A stretch of DNA of 64,000 bases from Helicobacter pylori (GTDB lineage Bacteria > Campylobacterota > Campylobacteria > Campylobacterales > Helicobacteraceae): contig NZ_CP051500.1 of assembly GCF_016755635.1 (NCBI RefSeq), positions 930,001-994,000 on the forward strand. The letters are read 5' to 3'. The notes beneath the pieces were generated by a model. It ran no database searches. It was given only the letters and a program-made list of their open reading frames with translations, and had not been told where the DNA came from. Made by a program: the position numbers and the translations under genes. Positions 35,112 to 45,909 of this stretch are shown one piece after another. Each line of letters begins with the position of its first letter. Position 1 is the first letter of the stretch.

Positions 35112-35210
35112 AACTAATCCTTAAAGAAAGAATATAAAATGAAGCGTTATCAATATTTTAAAATATTTTTTATTAGGTTTTTGCGTGGTATCCCCCCCTA
35201 TTTTTTCAAA

Positions 35211-35903
35211 CTACTTGTCTCTGTCTGAAAAAATACCAATGATTTGCAAGATAGAAATGAAGACATTCAAAAAGTCTAAATACAAGCTCACCGCCGCATC
35301 AATGGGGCTATCATACATGCCTTTAACGATGTTTTGGGTGTCATAAGCGATATAAAGACTGAATAAAATCGCACTCGCTCCCGCAATGACGACTTGGAAC
35401 ATGGGGCTACCCAAAAACAAGTTAATGAGCGAACACACCACCACCACAATCAAAGCGATAAAGAGCATTTTACCCATGTTCGCTAGATCGTTTTTAGTTT
35501 TAAGGGCATACACGCTCATCAAACCAAAAACAATAGTCGTCATGCCCAAAGCTTGCCAAATCGCTCCTAAACCAGCTTTTGCAATCACCATACCCAACAA
35601 AGGCACCAAAGTAACCCCTGATAATGAAGTGAAAGCAAACAGCATGAATAAATTCAATCCGGGTTTAGATTTAGAAAACATCAAACCAAAAAACGCCGCA
35701 ATTTCAGCGATAAAAAACACCCATTTATACTGCACTACGGCTTGAAAGTTCATTAAACCTAGTAACGCCCCGATAGTCGCTAATAACAAACTGCCCGCAA
35801 AGAACTTGTAAGTCGTTTTAACAAAACCCACCAGCTCGCTTTCATGCAATAAAGAATCTTCTGCATACGCGTTACGAGAATTCGCTCTGTCATACAATGC
35901 CAT
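35211..35903 (-). CDS. Bax inhibitor-1/YccA family membrane protein
   Basis: A 230-aa inner-membrane protein with seven hydrophobic segments, a pattern of the BI-1 (UPF0005, YccA/YbhL) family. The family hallmark appears near the C-terminus as LFSLYIAYDTQNIVKGMYDSPIDAAVSLYLDFLNVFISIL. Family members are proposed calcium leak channels or modulators of FtsH-type proteases; the role in Helicobacter is not established. It stands alone on the minus strand, 99 nt upstream of carB's start, with AAGGAGTAAAAC before ATG 35903. Confidence 0.88.
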   Translation of the reverse strand: MALYDRANSRNAYAEDSLLHESELVGFVKTTYKFFAGSLLLATIGALLGLMNFQAVVQYKWVFFIAEIAAFFGLMFSKSKPGLNLFMLFAFTSLSGVTLVPLLGMVIAKAGLGAIWQALGMTTIVFGLMSVYALKTKNDLANMGKMLFIALIVVVVCSLINLFLGSPMFQVVIAGASAILFSLYIAYDTQNIVKGMYDSPIDAAVSLYLDFLNVFISILQIIGIFSDRDK

Positions 35904-35962
35904 GTTTTACTCCTTGATTTCAACTCAATAAATAATTTTAATTAACCTACAGCTAGGTCCAA

Positions 35963-35968
35963 TATAAT
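35963..35968 (+). promoter_or_regulatory. gapA promoter -10 box
   Basis: Perfect TATAAT in CCAATATAATAGCGC; transcription would start near 35975, giving a leader of about 70 nt before ATG 36046. Confidence 0.6.
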
Positions 35969-36045
35969 AGCGCAAAATGTAGTAAAATACCAAACAAAAC
36001 CCCCTAAAATTGAAATTGAAGTCTGAAAATAGGATAATAGTTGCA

Positions 36046-37041
36046 ATGAAAATTTTTATCAATGGATTTGGCCGCATTGGGAGATGCGTTTTAAGAGCGA
36101 TTTTAGAGCGTAGCGATAACCCTCACTTAGAAGTGATAGGCATCAATGACCCTGCTAATTGGGAAATCCTCGCTTATCTTTTAGAGCATGATAGCGTGCA
36201 TGGGCTGCTCAATAAAGAGGCGCGTTATTCTAATGGTAGGCTTATTATCGGCTCGTTAGAAATCCCTGTTTTTAATAGCATCAAAGACTTGAAAGGCGTG
36301 GATGTTATCATAGAGTGTTCAGGGAAGTTTTTAGAGCCTAAAACGCTGGAAAATTACCTTTTGCTTGGGGCTAAAAAGGTTCTGTTATCCGCTCCCTTTA
36401 TAGGCGAATACGATGAAAAACAATACCCTACTTTGGTGTATGGGGTCAATCATTTTCTCTATCAAAACCAGGCCATTGTTTCTAACGCCTCTTGCACGAC
36501 TAACGCTATCGCGCCCATTTGCGCGATTTTAGATAAAGCTTTTGGCATTAAAGAAGGCATGCTAACGACCATTCATAGCTACACGAGCGATCAAAAACTC
36601 ATTGATTTAGCCCACCCTTTGGATAAACGGCGTTCAAGAGCAGCCGCAAGCAACATTATCCCTACCACCACTAAAGCCGCTCTAGCCTTGCATAAAGTGT
36701 TACCCAATCTCAAAAATAAAATGCATGGGCATAGCGTGAGGGTGCCTAGCCTTGATGTGTCCATGATAGATTTGAGTTTGTTTTTAGAAAAAAAGGTCTT
36801 TAAAGATCCGATCAATGATTTATTGATGGAAGCTTCTAAAGGGGTTTTAAAAGGCGTGTTAGAGATAGATTTAAAAGAAAGGGTGAGTTCTGATTTCATT
36901 TCTAACCCTAATAGCGTTATCATCGCGCCTGATTTGACTTTCACGCTAGAGAATATGGTCAAAATCATGGGGTGGTATGATAATGAATGGGGGTATTCTA
37001 ATCGTTTGGTGGATATGGCGCAGTTTATGTATCATTATTAA
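36046..37041 (+). CDS. gapA: Glyceraldehyde-3-phosphate dehydrogenase
   Basis: Phosphorylating GAPDH (331 aa), acting in glycolysis and gluconeogenesis in the cytosol. Features: Rossmann motif [15 protein letters not shown] (about 4-18), the catalytic cysteine in [13 protein letters not shown] (about 147-159), the catalytic-base His in TIHSYTSDQ and the phosphate-binding [18 protein letters not shown], and the C-terminal [14 protein letters not shown] 36046 (MKIFINGFG) matches the family start; the open frame continues 12 codons upstream. Helicobacter has two GAPDH paralogues; this is the one next to the VacA-like gene. Coenzyme preference is not decided. Confidence 0.93.
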   Translation: MKIFINGFGRIGRCVLRAILERSDNPHLEVIGINDPANWEILAYLLEHDSVHGLLNKEARYSNGRLIIGSLEIPVFNSIKDLKGVDVIIECSGKFLEPKTLENYLLLGAKKVLLSAPFIGEYDEKQYPTLVYGVNHFLYQNQAIVSNASCTTNAIAPICAILDKAFGIKEGMLTTIHSYTSDQKLIDLAHPLDKRRSRAAASNIIPTTTKAALALHKVLPNLKNKMHGHSVRVPSLDVSMIDLSLFLEKKVFKDPINDLLMEASKGVLKGVLEIDLKERVSSDFISNPNSVIIAPDLTFTLENMVKIMGWYDNEWGYSNRLVDMAQFMYHY

Positions 37042-37083
37042 GTCATTTTGCGAATCTTTTTGAGTTTGTTTAACATCAAATTG

Positions 37084-37089
37084 TATAAT
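37084..37089 (+). promoter_or_regulatory. -10 box of the VacA-like autotransporter gene
   Basis: Perfect TATAAT in ATTGTATAATGTGGG, 32 nt before the ATG at 37122. Confidence 0.6.
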
Positions 37090-37121
37090 GTGGGATTTAA
37101 TAAAAACGATTGGAGTTTTAA

Positions 37122-40100
37122 ATGGCGTTTAAAAAGGCCAGATTGATTTCTAGGTTTATTTCAAAGGGATCTTTCAAATTGAGTAAGATCTCAAAGAAAA
37201 TTTTCACATTGAATCAAATCTTAAAGCGTGAAAAGCCCTTAAAACGCCATAAAAAAACAAAATCCATTAAAAAGCTCTCTAATCGCAACAAATCTTTTTT
37301 AAAAGCTTCGGTTTTATTGATAGGAGCGTTGGGGGGATTATCTCACCTAAGGGCTAACGAATGCCGTTATTGGTCATGGTCGTTTTGGAGTTATCAAGAT
37401 AATATTGAAAGCGGTCCTAATTCACCCACGCACAACTCTTATTGCCTTTTTAGCAGCGCTCAAGGCTCTGGGACTTATTATTTGAACACCCTTACCACTT
37501 ATAGCGCTGGTGGGGCTAGTTTCACGCAAAAATTCAATGGCGGCACGCTTAATGTGGGAGGGAATATCCGCTTTGGAGGCACAGGTATTAATGGGGGTGA
37601 TGTAGGCTATATCACAGGCACTTATGACGCTCAAACGATTAATTTTAATTCTAGCCATTTAACAACCGGAAACTCATACGCTGATGGTGGTGGGGCCACG
37701 CTCAATTTCAATGCGGCCAATAATATCACTATCAATCAAGCGAGTTTTGATAACAGCGATGCAGGGACGCAAAAATCTTACATGAATTTTAAAGGCTCTA
37801 ATATCAAGGTCAGTGGCTCTAGCTTTAAAGATGACACTGATGGGGGCTTTAATTTCAGCGGTAGTAACAATAATAGCGCTATCTCCTTCAATCAAACGAG
37901 CTTCAATCAAGGCACTTATCATTTTAGTAACAGCACAAGTTCAAGCTTTGATAATAGTAGTTTCAATCAAGGGAGTTATCACTTTAATAGCACCCAATCC
38001 ACTTTTGAAAACAGCAATTTCAATCAAGGCACTTATAATTTTAATGACAATACTAGCTTTAATAACAACACCTTCAATCAAGGCACTTATAATTTTAATA
38101 CCAGCAAGGTGAGTTTTTCAGGCATTAACACTTTAAATTCAAGTTCGCCTTTTGCTAGCCTTAAAGGCAGTGTGTCTTTTAATTCTGGTGCGATCTTTAA
38201 CCTCAATCAAACCCTTAATAATAATCAAACCTATGATATTCTCACTACAAACGGAGCGATCCAGTATGGGGTTTATCAAAGCTATTTGTGGGATCTAATC
38301 AATTATAAGGGCGATAAGGCTATCAGCCATGTTGAAGTGGGCAATAACACTTATGATGTAACCTTTGACATTAACGGGCAAGATGAAACCTTACAAGAAA
38401 CCTTTAGCAACCAATCCATTACCACTCAGTTTTTAGGCGACAATTTACAACAAGAAGCCCAACAAACCTATCAAGAGGATGTAGCTCATTCCCAAAACGC
38501 TTTGAATAATGTTACTAGCGACAACACGATCGCAAATAACGATACAAGCTACACTCAAAGCAAAAATGCTACTGTAGCTAAAGACGCTCAAAACTTAGAA
38601 AACACCAACCAACAAATCCAACAAGATGAGCAAGCCTTAGAAAAAGATTTAGCTCAAATCAAACAATTATCCAACTCCACCACAGGCTTTAACGAGCAAG
38701 CCTTCAATCAAGCTCAAAAACAAGAACAACAAGATGAACAAACCTTACAAAATGATGAAAACGCTTTTAATACTGAACAAGATAGTTTAAATAAAGCGAT
38801 ACAACAAGCGCAAGCCCAACAACAAAAACAAGAACAAGCTCAAGCCCAACAAACCTATCAAGAGGATGTAGCTAATTCCCAAAACGCTTTGAATAATGTT
38901 ACTAGCGACAACACGATCGCAAGCAATGATACAAGCTACACTCAAAGCAAAAATCCCACTATCGCTAAAGACGCTCAAGGTTTAGAAAACACCAACCAAA
39001 AAATCCAACAAGATGAGCAAGCCTTAGAAAAAGATTTAGCTCAAATCAAACAATTAGCCAACTCCACCACAGGCTTTAGTGAACAAGCTTTCAATCAAGT
39101 GCAAAAACAAGAACAACAAGATGAACAAACCTTACAGAATGAAGAAAAGACTTTTAATAGCGAGCAAGAGGGATTGAAACAAGCGATAGCTAACGCTAAG
39201 CCTACAAGCCCCACACCCACTCCTACAAAACACACCACGCCAAACACTCCCCCTAATAAAGTCCCGCCCACACCCCCTACTCAAAATTTACCCACAACGA
39301 ATGTGTGGAATGGAGTTTATTGGCTTCAAAATCAAACTTACTCAAACAAAGGGGTTTATTATATTGATCCCAATCTTTCAGGACAGAGCGGTCAAAGCGG
39401 CAACACGCTCAGCACCTATACAGCTAATTTGTTTGGAAGAAGTTTTGGCGTGAATATCCAAAATGGCACTTTAGTTATAGGGAATGACACAGAGAGCGTG
39501 AATGATAATGGGTTGATTTGGATAGGGCATGGAGGCTTTGGCTATATCACGGGAACTTTTAATGCGGCTAACATCTACTTGACCAATAATTTTAAAACCG
39601 GTGAAGGCGTTTCAAATTCAGATGGTGGGGGAGCGAACATCACCTTTAAAGCAAGCGATAATATCACTATGGATGGCTTGAATTACAATAACGCTGAAAC
39701 CGTTACTAAAATGATTCAAACGGGGGCCAGTCAGCATTCCTATGCCGCTTTTGACGCTCTAAATAATATCAGCGTAACCAATTCCAATTTTAGCGATATG
39801 ACTTGGGGGAAATTCAGTTTTAGTGCTAAGAATATTTCCTTTTCTAACGCTTCGTTTAGCGGCTTTACAAACCCTGGAGGATCAAGTGTTATCAGCGCTA
39901 ACGCTTCTAATTCTTTAAGCTTTAACAATTCTCGTTTGAATGGGGGAGCGATCTATAATTTGCAGGCTAATAGCCTTATTTTCAACAACACGCAAGCGGT
40001 TTTTAATGTCTTGTATTCTAGGGGGACAAGCAATTTTAACGCTACCACACAGCTTTTGGGCAACACGAGTTTTACGCTCAGCTCTCAAAGTTTGCTGAAC

Positions 40101-43100
40101 TTTAATGGCGATACAACCTTGCAAAACAACGCCAATATCACGCTTGGCAATAAAAGTCAAGCCACTTTTAAAAATTCTTTAACGCTTAATGATAATTCTA
40201 ATTTAAGTTTAGACAATCAAAGCGTTTTGAACGCAAGCGGTGCGAGCGCTTTTAACAATCAAGCGAGTCTCAATATTTATAATGGGAGTCAAGCGGCCTT
40301 TAATAGCCTCTTTTTTAATGGCGGGACACTCAGTCTTAATGCGAATAGCAAGCTCAACGCTTCTAGCGCTAGTTTTTCAAACAACACCACTATCAATTTA
40401 GACGATAGCGTTTTATCAGCCAATAACACAAGCTCTTTAAACGCTAATATCAATTTTCAAGGCGCAAGCCAGGCTGATTTTGGAGGCAACACGACTATTA
40501 ATACAGCAAGCTTTAATTTTGACAGCGCAAGTTCATTGAGTTTTAATAACCTTACGGCTAATGGAGCGTTAAATTTTAATGGTTATACGCCCTCTTTAGC
40601 TAAGGCTTTAATGAGCGTTAGCGGGCAGTTTGTTTTAGGGAATAATGGGGATATTAATTTATCTGACATCAATATTTTTGACAACATCACAAAATCTGTA
40701 ACTTACAACATCCTAAACGCTCAAAAAGGGATTACTGGCATTAGTGGGGCTAATGGCTATGAAAAAATCCTTTTTTATGGCATGAAAATCCAAAACGCTA
40801 CCTATAGCGATAATAACAACATTCAAACTTGGTCGTTTATAAACCCTCTCAATTCTTCTCAAATCATTCAAGAGAGCATTAAAAATGGGGATTTAACCAT
40901 AGAAGTTTTAAATAACCCTAACTCGGCTTCTAACACTATTTTTAATATCGCTCCTGAGCTTTATAATTACCAAGCTTCTAAGCAAAATCCTACCGGCTAT
41001 AGCTATGATTATAGCGACAATCAAGTAGGCACTTATTACCTGACAAGCAACATTAAAGGCCTTTTCACCCCTAAAGGCTCTCAAACGCCTCAAGCCCCAG
41101 GCACTTATAGCCCGTTCAACCAGCCTTTGAGTAGTTTGAATATCTACAATAAGGGTTTTTCTAGCGAGAATTTAAAAACGCTTTTAGGGATCCTTTCTCA
41201 AAATTCCGCTACCTTAAAAGAAATGATTGAATCCAACCAATTAGACAATATCACTAACATCAATGAAGTGTTGCAACTCTTAGACAGGATTAAAATCACC
41301 CAAGCGCAAAAGCAAGCGCTCCTAGAAACGATCAACCATTTGACTGACAACATCAATCAAACCTTTAATAATGGGAATCTAATTATAGGCGCTACCCAAG
41401 ATAATGTTACAAACTCTACTAGCTCTATATGGTTTGGGGGCAATGGCTATAGCAGTCCTTGCGTGCTAGATAGCACCACTTGTTCTTCTTTTAGAAACAC
41501 TTACTTGGGGCAATTATTAGGCTCAACTTCCCCTTATTTAGGCTACATTAACGCTGATTTTAAAGCTAAAAGCATTTATATCACTGGAACAATTGGAAGT
41601 GGTAACGCTTTTGAAAGCGGAGGGAGCGCGGATGTAACCTTTCAAAGCGCTAATAACTTAGTGTTGAATAAAGCTAACATAGAAGCTCAGGCTACAGACA
41701 ATATCTTTAATCTTTTGGGTCAAGAAGGGATTGATAAAATCTTTAATCAAGGGAATTTAGCGAATGTCCTTAGTCAAGTGGCTATGGAAAAAATCAAGCA
41801 AGCCGGCGGTTTAGGGAACTTTATAGAAAACGCTCTAAGCCCTTTGAGTAAGGAATTGCCCGCTAGCTTGCAAAATGAAACCTTGGGCCAACTTATAGGT
41901 CAAAATAACTTAGATGATTTATTGAATAATAGCGGAGTCATGAATGCAATCCAAAATATTATCAGTAAAAAACTAAGCATTTTTGGCAATTTTGTTACCC
42001 CATCCATCATAGAAAACTACCTTGCTAAGCAGTCTTTAAAAAGCATGCTAGACGATAAAGGGCTTTTGAATTTTATCGGTGGGTATATAGACGCTTCTGA
42101 ATTAAGCTCTATTTTAAGCGTGATTTTAAAGGATATTACTAACCCCCCTACAAGCTTGCAAAAAGACATTGGTGTGGTAGCGAATGACTTGTTGAACGAG
42201 TTTTTAGGACAAAATGTCGTTAAAAAGCTAGAAAGTCAAGGATTAGTGAATAATATCATTAATAATATTATTTCTCAAGGCGGGTTAAGCGGCGTTTATA
42301 ATCAAGGTTTAGGGAGCGTGTTGCCGCCCTCTTTACAAAACGCGCTCAAAGAAAACGATTTAGGCGCTCTTTTATCGCCTAGGGGCTTGCATGATTTTTG
42401 GCAAAAAGGGTATTTTAACTTTTTAAGCAATGGTTATGTTTTTGTCAATAACAGCTCTTTTAGCAACGCTACAGGGGGCAGTTTGAATTTTGTCGCCAAC
42501 AAGTCTATTATTTTTAATGGCGATAATACGATTGACTTTAGCAAGTATCAAGGCACATTGATTTTTGCTTCTAATGATGTTTCCAATATCAATATCACCA
42601 CCCTAAACGCTACGAATGGCTTAAGCCTTAATGCGGGTTTGAATAACGTGAGCGTTCAAAAAGGGGAAATTTGTGTCAATTTAGCCAGTTGCCCCACAAC
42701 CAAAAACAGCTCTTCTACAAACTCTAGCGTAACCCCCACTAATGAATCTTTAAGCGTGCACGCTAATAACTTCACTTTCTTAGGCACAATCGCTTCTAAT
42801 GGGGCTATTGATTTGTCTCAAGTAACAAATAACAGCGTCATAGGCACGCTCAATCTTAATGAAAATGCGACCTTGCAAGCCAATAATTTAACGATCACTA
42901 ACGCTTTTAACAACGCCTCTAACTCTACGACCAATATTAATGGTAATTTCACCTTAAACCAACAAGCGACTTTAAGCACTAACGCCAATGGTTTGAATGT
43001 CATGGGGAATTTTAACAGCTATGGCGATTTGGTGTTTAACCTTAGCCATTCAGCTAGCCATGCCATTATCAACGCTCAAGGCAGTGCGACAATCATGGCT

Positions 43101-44687
43101 AATGACAATAACCCTTTAATCCAGTTCAACACTTCTTCAAAAGAAACAGGCACTTACACGCTTATTGATAGCGCTAAGGCCATTTATTACGGCTATAACG
43201 ACCAAATCACAGGAGGCAGTAGCCTAGATAATTACCTTAAGCTTTACACGCTCATTGATATTAATGGCAAGCACATGGTGATGAGCGACAACGGCTTAAC
43301 CTATAACGGGCAAGCCGTGAGCATTAAAGATGGCGGTTTAGTTGTAGGCTTTAAGGACTCTCAAAATCAATATATTTACACTTCCATTCTTTATAATAAA
43401 GTGAAAATCGCTGTTTCTAATGATCCTATCAATAACCTACAAGCCCCCACTTTAAAACAATATATCGCTCAAATTCAGGGCGTTCAAAGCGTGGATAGTA
43501 TTGATCAAGTTGGAGGCAGTCAAGCGATTAATTGGCTCAATAAAATCTTTGAAACTAAGGGAAGCCCTTTATTCGCTCCCTATTATTTAGAGAGCCACTC
43601 CACAAAAGATTTAACCACGATCGCTGGAGATATTGCTAACACTTTAGAAGTCATCGCTAACCCTGATTTTAAAAATGACGCCACCAATATTTTACAGATC
43701 AACACCTACACGCAGCAAATGAGCCGTTTAGCCAAGCTCTCTGACACTTCAACTTTCGCTCGTTCTGATTTCTTGGAACGCTTAGAAGCCCTTAAAAACA
43801 AGCGATTCGCTGATGCGATCCCTAACGCTATGGATGTGATTTTAAAATACTCTCAAAGAAACAGAGTCAAAAATAATGTGTGGGCGACAGGAGTTGGAGG
43901 GGCTAGTTTTATTAATGGAGGCACTGGGACTTTATATGGTATCAATGTAGGGTATGACCGATTTATTAAGGGCGTGATTGTGGGGGGTTATGCCGCTTAT
44001 GGGTATAGCGGGTTTCATGCAAACATCACTCAATCAGGCTCTAGCAATGTCAATATAGGTGTTTATAGCCGAGCGTTTATCAAAAGAAGCGAATTAACGA
44101 TGAGCTTGAATGAGACTTGGGGATACAATAAAACTTTCATCAACTCTTATGACCCACTACTCTCAATCATCAATCAGTCTTATAAATACGACACTTGGAC
44201 GACTGACGCTAAAATCAATTATGGCTATGACTTCATGTTTAAAGATAAAAGCGTTATTTTTAAACCCCAAGTAGGCTTAGCCTATTATTACATTGGCCTA
44301 TCCAGTTTAAGGGGTATTATGGATGATCCTATTTACAACCAATTCAGAGCCAATGCTGACCCTAATAAAAAATCCGTTCTAACGATCAATTTTGCCCTAG
44401 AAAGTCGGCACTACTTCAATAAAAACTCTTATTATTTTGTGATTGCGGATGTGGGCAGAGATTTATTCATTAATTCTATGGGGGATAAAATGGTGCGTTT
44501 TATTGGTAATAACACCCTAAGCTATAGAGATGGTGGCAGATACAACACTTTTGCTAGCATTATCACAGGCGGGGAGATAAGGTTATTCAAAACCTTTTAT
44601 GTGAATGCGGGCATTGGGGCTAGGTTTGGGCTTGATTATAAAGATATTAATATCACCGGAAATATTGGTATGCGCTATGCTTTTTAA
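37122..44687 (+). CDS. vlpC: VacA-like giant autotransporter VlpC
   Basis: Type V secreted surface protein of 2521 aa related to the VacA cytotoxin only in its passenger repeats and barrel. A long basic N-terminus (about 1-60) precedes the signal core ASVLLIGALGGLSHLRA. The passenger has VacA-like beta-helix segments, an Asn-rich FNQGTYHF repeat run (about 256-329), two 129-aa Gln/Glu-rich coiled repeats (about 446-690), a Pro/Thr linker (692-726), a further beta-helix region, and a C-terminal autotransporter barrel (about 2248-2521) ending GMRYAF. The cysteine pair near residue 1455 is typical. It lacks the p33/p55 toxin domain features. Homologues (FaaA, ImaA, VlpC) influence colonisation. 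Confidence 0.92.
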   Translation: MAFKKARLISRFISKGSFKLSKISKKIFTLNQILKREKPLKRHKKTKSIKKLSNRNKSFLKASVLLIGALGGLSHLRANECRYWSWSFWSYQDNIESGPNSPTHNSYCLFSSAQGSGTYYLNTLTTYSAGGASFTQKFNGGTLNVGGNIRFGGTGINGGDVGYITGTYDAQTINFNSSHLTTGNSYADGGGATLNFNAANNITINQASFDNSDAGTQKSYMNFKGSNIKVSGSSFKDDTDGGFNFSGSNNNSAISFNQTSFNQGTYHFSNSTSSSFDNSSFNQGSYHFNSTQSTFENSNFNQGTYNFNDNTSFNNNTFNQGTYNFNTSKVSFSGINTLNSSSPFASLKGSVSFNSGAIFNLNQTLNNNQTYDILTTNGAIQYGVYQSYLWDLINYKGDKAISHVEVGNNTYDVTFDINGQDETLQETFSNQSITTQFLGDNLQQEAQQTYQEDVAHSQNALNNVTSDNTIANNDTSYTQSKNATVAKDAQNLENTNQQIQQDEQALEKDLAQIKQLSNSTTGFNEQAFNQAQKQEQQDEQTLQNDENAFNTEQDSLNKAIQQAQAQQQKQEQAQAQQTYQEDVANSQNALNNVTSDNTIASNDTSYTQSKNPTIAKDAQGLENTNQKIQQDEQALEKDLAQIKQLANSTTGFSEQAFNQVQKQEQQDEQTLQNEEKTFNSEQEGLKQAIANAKPTSPTPTPTKHTTPNTPPNKVPPTPPTQNLPTTNVWNGVYWLQNQTYSNKGVYYIDPNLSGQSGQSGNTLSTYTANLFGRSFGVNIQNGTLVIGNDTESVNDNGLIWIGHGGFGYITGTFNAANIYLTNNFKTGEGVSNSDGGGANITFKASDNITMDGLNYNNAETVTKMIQTGASQHSYAAFDALNNISVTNSNFSDMTWGKFSFSAKNISFSNASFSGFTNPGGSSVISANASNSLSFNNSRLNGGAIYNLQANSLIFNNTQAVFNVLYSRGTSNFNATTQLLGNTSFTLSSQSLLNFNGDTTLQNNANITLGNKSQATFKNSLTLNDNSNLSLDNQSVLNASGASAFNNQASLNIYNGSQAAFNSLFFNGGTLSLNANSKLNASSASFSNNTTINLDDSVLSANNTSSLNANINFQGASQADFGGNTTINTASFNFDSASSLSFNNLTANGALNFNGYTPSLAKALMSVSGQFVLGNNGDINLSDINIFDNITKSVTYNILNAQKGITGISGANGYEKILFYGMKIQNATYSDNNNIQTWSFINPLNSSQIIQESIKNGDLTIEVLNNPNSASNTIFNIAPELYNYQASKQNPTGYSYDYSDNQVGTYYLTSNIKGLFTPKGSQTPQAPGTYSPFNQPLSSLNIYNKGFSSENLKTLLGILSQNSATLKEMIESNQLDNITNINEVLQLLDRIKITQAQKQALLETINHLTDNINQTFNNGNLIIGATQDNVTNSTSSIWFGGNGYSSPCVLDSTTCSSFRNTYLGQLLGSTSPYLGYINADFKAKSIYITGTIGSGNAFESGGSADVTFQSANNLVLNKANIEAQATDNIFNLLGQEGIDKIFNQGNLANVLSQVAMEKIKQAGGLGNFIENALSPLSKELPASLQNETLGQLIGQNNLDDLLNNSGVMNAIQNIISKKLSIFGNFVTPSIIENYLAKQSLKSMLDDKGLLNFIGGYIDASELSSILSVILKDITNPPTSLQKDIGVVANDLLNEFLGQNVVKKLESQGLVNNIINNIISQGGLSGVYNQGLGSVLPPSLQNALKENDLGALLSPRGLHDFWQKGYFNFLSNGYVFVNNSSFSNATGGSLNFVANKSIIFNGDNTIDFSKYQGTLIFASNDVSNINITTLNATNGLSLNAGLNNVSVQKGEICVNLASCPTTKNSSSTNSSVTPTNESLSVHANNFTFLGTIASNGAIDLSQVTNNSVIGTLNLNENATLQANNLTITNAFNNASNSTTNINGNFTLNQQATLSTNANGLNVMGNFNSYGDLVFNLSHSASHAIINAQGSATIMANDNNPLIQFNTSSKETGTYTLIDSAKAIYYGYNDQITGGSSLDNYLKLYTLIDINGKHMVMSDNGLTYNGQAVSIKDGGLVVGFKDSQNQYIYTSILYNKVKIAVSNDPINNLQAPTLKQYIAQIQGVQSVDSIDQVGGSQAINWLNKIFETKGSPLFAPYYLESHSTKDLTTIAGDIANTLEVIANPDFKNDATNILQINTYTQQMSRLAKLSDTSTFARSDFLERLEALKNKRFADAIPNAMDVILKYSQRNRVKNNVWATGVGGASFINGGTGTLYGINVGYDRFIKGVIVGGYAAYGYSGFHANITQSGSSNVNIGVYSRAFIKRSELTMSLNETWGYNKTFINSYDPLLSIINQSYKYDTWTTDAKINYGYDFMFKDKSVIFKPQVGLAYYYIGLSSLRGIMDDPIYNQFRANADPNKKSVLTINFALESRHYFNKNSYYFVIADVGRDLFINSMGDKMVRFIGNNTLSYRDGGRYNTFASIITGGEIRLFKTFYVNAGIGARFGLDYKDINITGNIGMRYAF
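38457..39180 (+). repeat. Tandem 387-bp repeat in vlpC
   Basis: Two copies offset by exactly 387 bp (129 codons): 38457-38843 and 38844 to about 39180. Both begin AQQTYQEDVAHSQNALNNV-like and continue through QQDEQTLQN. They differ at scattered positions (Ala/Pro, Asn/Ser, Gln/Lys), so they are not recent identical copies. Being in frame, copy-number change alters passenger length only. Confidence 0.92.
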
Positions 44688-44738
44688 TGGTATCATTAAG
44701 CCCATTTTTAACAAGCCCAATTCATAGCAGGATCAACC

Positions 44739-45839
44739 ATGCAAAAAACCTTATTTTCTTTTTTATCTTTATCTTTATTTTTATCTTTTGGTATCGCTGA
44801 AGAAAATGGGGCGTATGCGAGCGTGGGGTTTGAATATTCCATTAGTCATGCTGTTGAGCATAATAACCCTTTTTTGAATCAAGAACGCATCCAAATCATT
44901 TCTAACGCTCAAAACAAAATCTACAAACTCAATCAAGTTAAAAATGAAATCACAAACATGCAAAACACCTTTAATTACATCAACAACGCTTTAAAAAACA
45001 ACTCCAAATTAACCCCCACTGAAATGCAAGCCGAGCAATACTACCTCCAATCCACCCTTCAAAACATTGAAAAAATAGTCATGCTTAGTGGGGGCGTTGC
45101 ATCTAACCCCCAATTAGCCCAAGCGTTGGAAAAAATGCAAGAACCCATTACTAACCCTTTAGAATTAGCAGAAAACTTAAAAAATTTAGAATTGCAATTC
45201 GCTCAATCTCAAAACCGCATGCTTTCTTCTTTGTCTTCTCAGATCGCTGCAATTTCAAATTCTTTGAACGCGCTGGATCCTAGCTCTTATTCTAAAAACA
45301 TTTCAAGCATGTATGGGGTGAGTTTGAGCGTAGGGTATAAGCATTTCTTTAGCAAGAAAAAAAATCAAGGGTTTCGCTATTACCTGTTCTATGACTATGG
45401 TTACACTAATTTTGGTTTTGTGGGTAATGGCTTTGATGGTTTAGGCAAAATGAATAACCATCTCTATGGGCTTGGAATAGACTATCTTTATAATTTCATT
45501 GATAACGCAAAAAAACATTCGAGCGTGGGTTTTTATATAGGCTTTGCTTTAGCGGGGAGTTCGTGGGTAGGGAGTGGTTTAGGCATGTGGGTGAGTCAAA
45601 GGGATTTTATCAACAATTATTTGACGGGTTATCAAGCTAAAATGCACACGAGTTTTTTTCAAATCCCTTTGAATTTTGGGGTTCGTGTGAATGTTAATAG
45701 GCACAATGGCTTTGAAATGGGCTTGAAAATCCCTTTAGCAGTCAATTCCTTTTATGAAACGCATGGCAAAGGGTTAAACGCTTCCCTCTTTTTCAAACGC
45801 CTTGTCATGTTTAATGTGAGTTATGTTTATAGTTTTTAG
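44739..45839 (+). CDS. hopK: Hop-family outer membrane protein HopK
   Basis: Outer-membrane protein (366 aa) with signal peptide MQKTLFSFLSLSLFLSFGIA, then EENGAYASVGFEYSISHAV, a helical Asn/Gln-rich extracellular portion (about 50-190) and a C-terminal Hop barrel (about 195-366, YGVSLSVGYKHFFSKKKNQGFRYYLFYDYG) ending SYVYSF. It is shorter than the adhesin Hops and has no cysteine-clasped loop, so receptor binding is not indicated. It follows vlpC by 51 nt. Confidence 0.85.
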   Translation: MQKTLFSFLSLSLFLSFGIAEENGAYASVGFEYSISHAVEHNNPFLNQERIQIISNAQNKIYKLNQVKNEITNMQNTFNYINNALKNNSKLTPTEMQAEQYYLQSTLQNIEKIVMLSGGVASNPQLAQALEKMQEPITNPLELAENLKNLELQFAQSQNRMLSSLSSQIAAISNSLNALDPSSYSKNISSMYGVSLSVGYKHFFSKKKNQGFRYYLFYDYGYTNFGFVGNGFDGLGKMNNHLYGLGIDYLYNFIDNAKKHSSVGFYIGFALAGSSWVGSGLGMWVSQRDFINNYLTGYQAKMHTSFFQIPLNFGVRVNVNRHNGFEMGLKIPLAVNSFYETHGKGLNASLFFKRLVMFNVSYVYSF

Positions 45840-45874
45840 GGGGGGGTAGAAATAAGCACCCCCTTAAATGTTTT
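45838..45874 (+). terminator. Terminator-like hairpin after hopK
   Basis: A run of eight G (45839-45846) and CCCCC (45861-45865 region) pair around an A-rich loop, overlapping the hopK stop codon and followed by TTAAATGTTTT. It may end the hopK transcript. Confidence 0.5.
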
Positions 45875-45909
45875 AGCGTATCGCAATCTTTGAATTTTAA
45901 AAACTAGAT

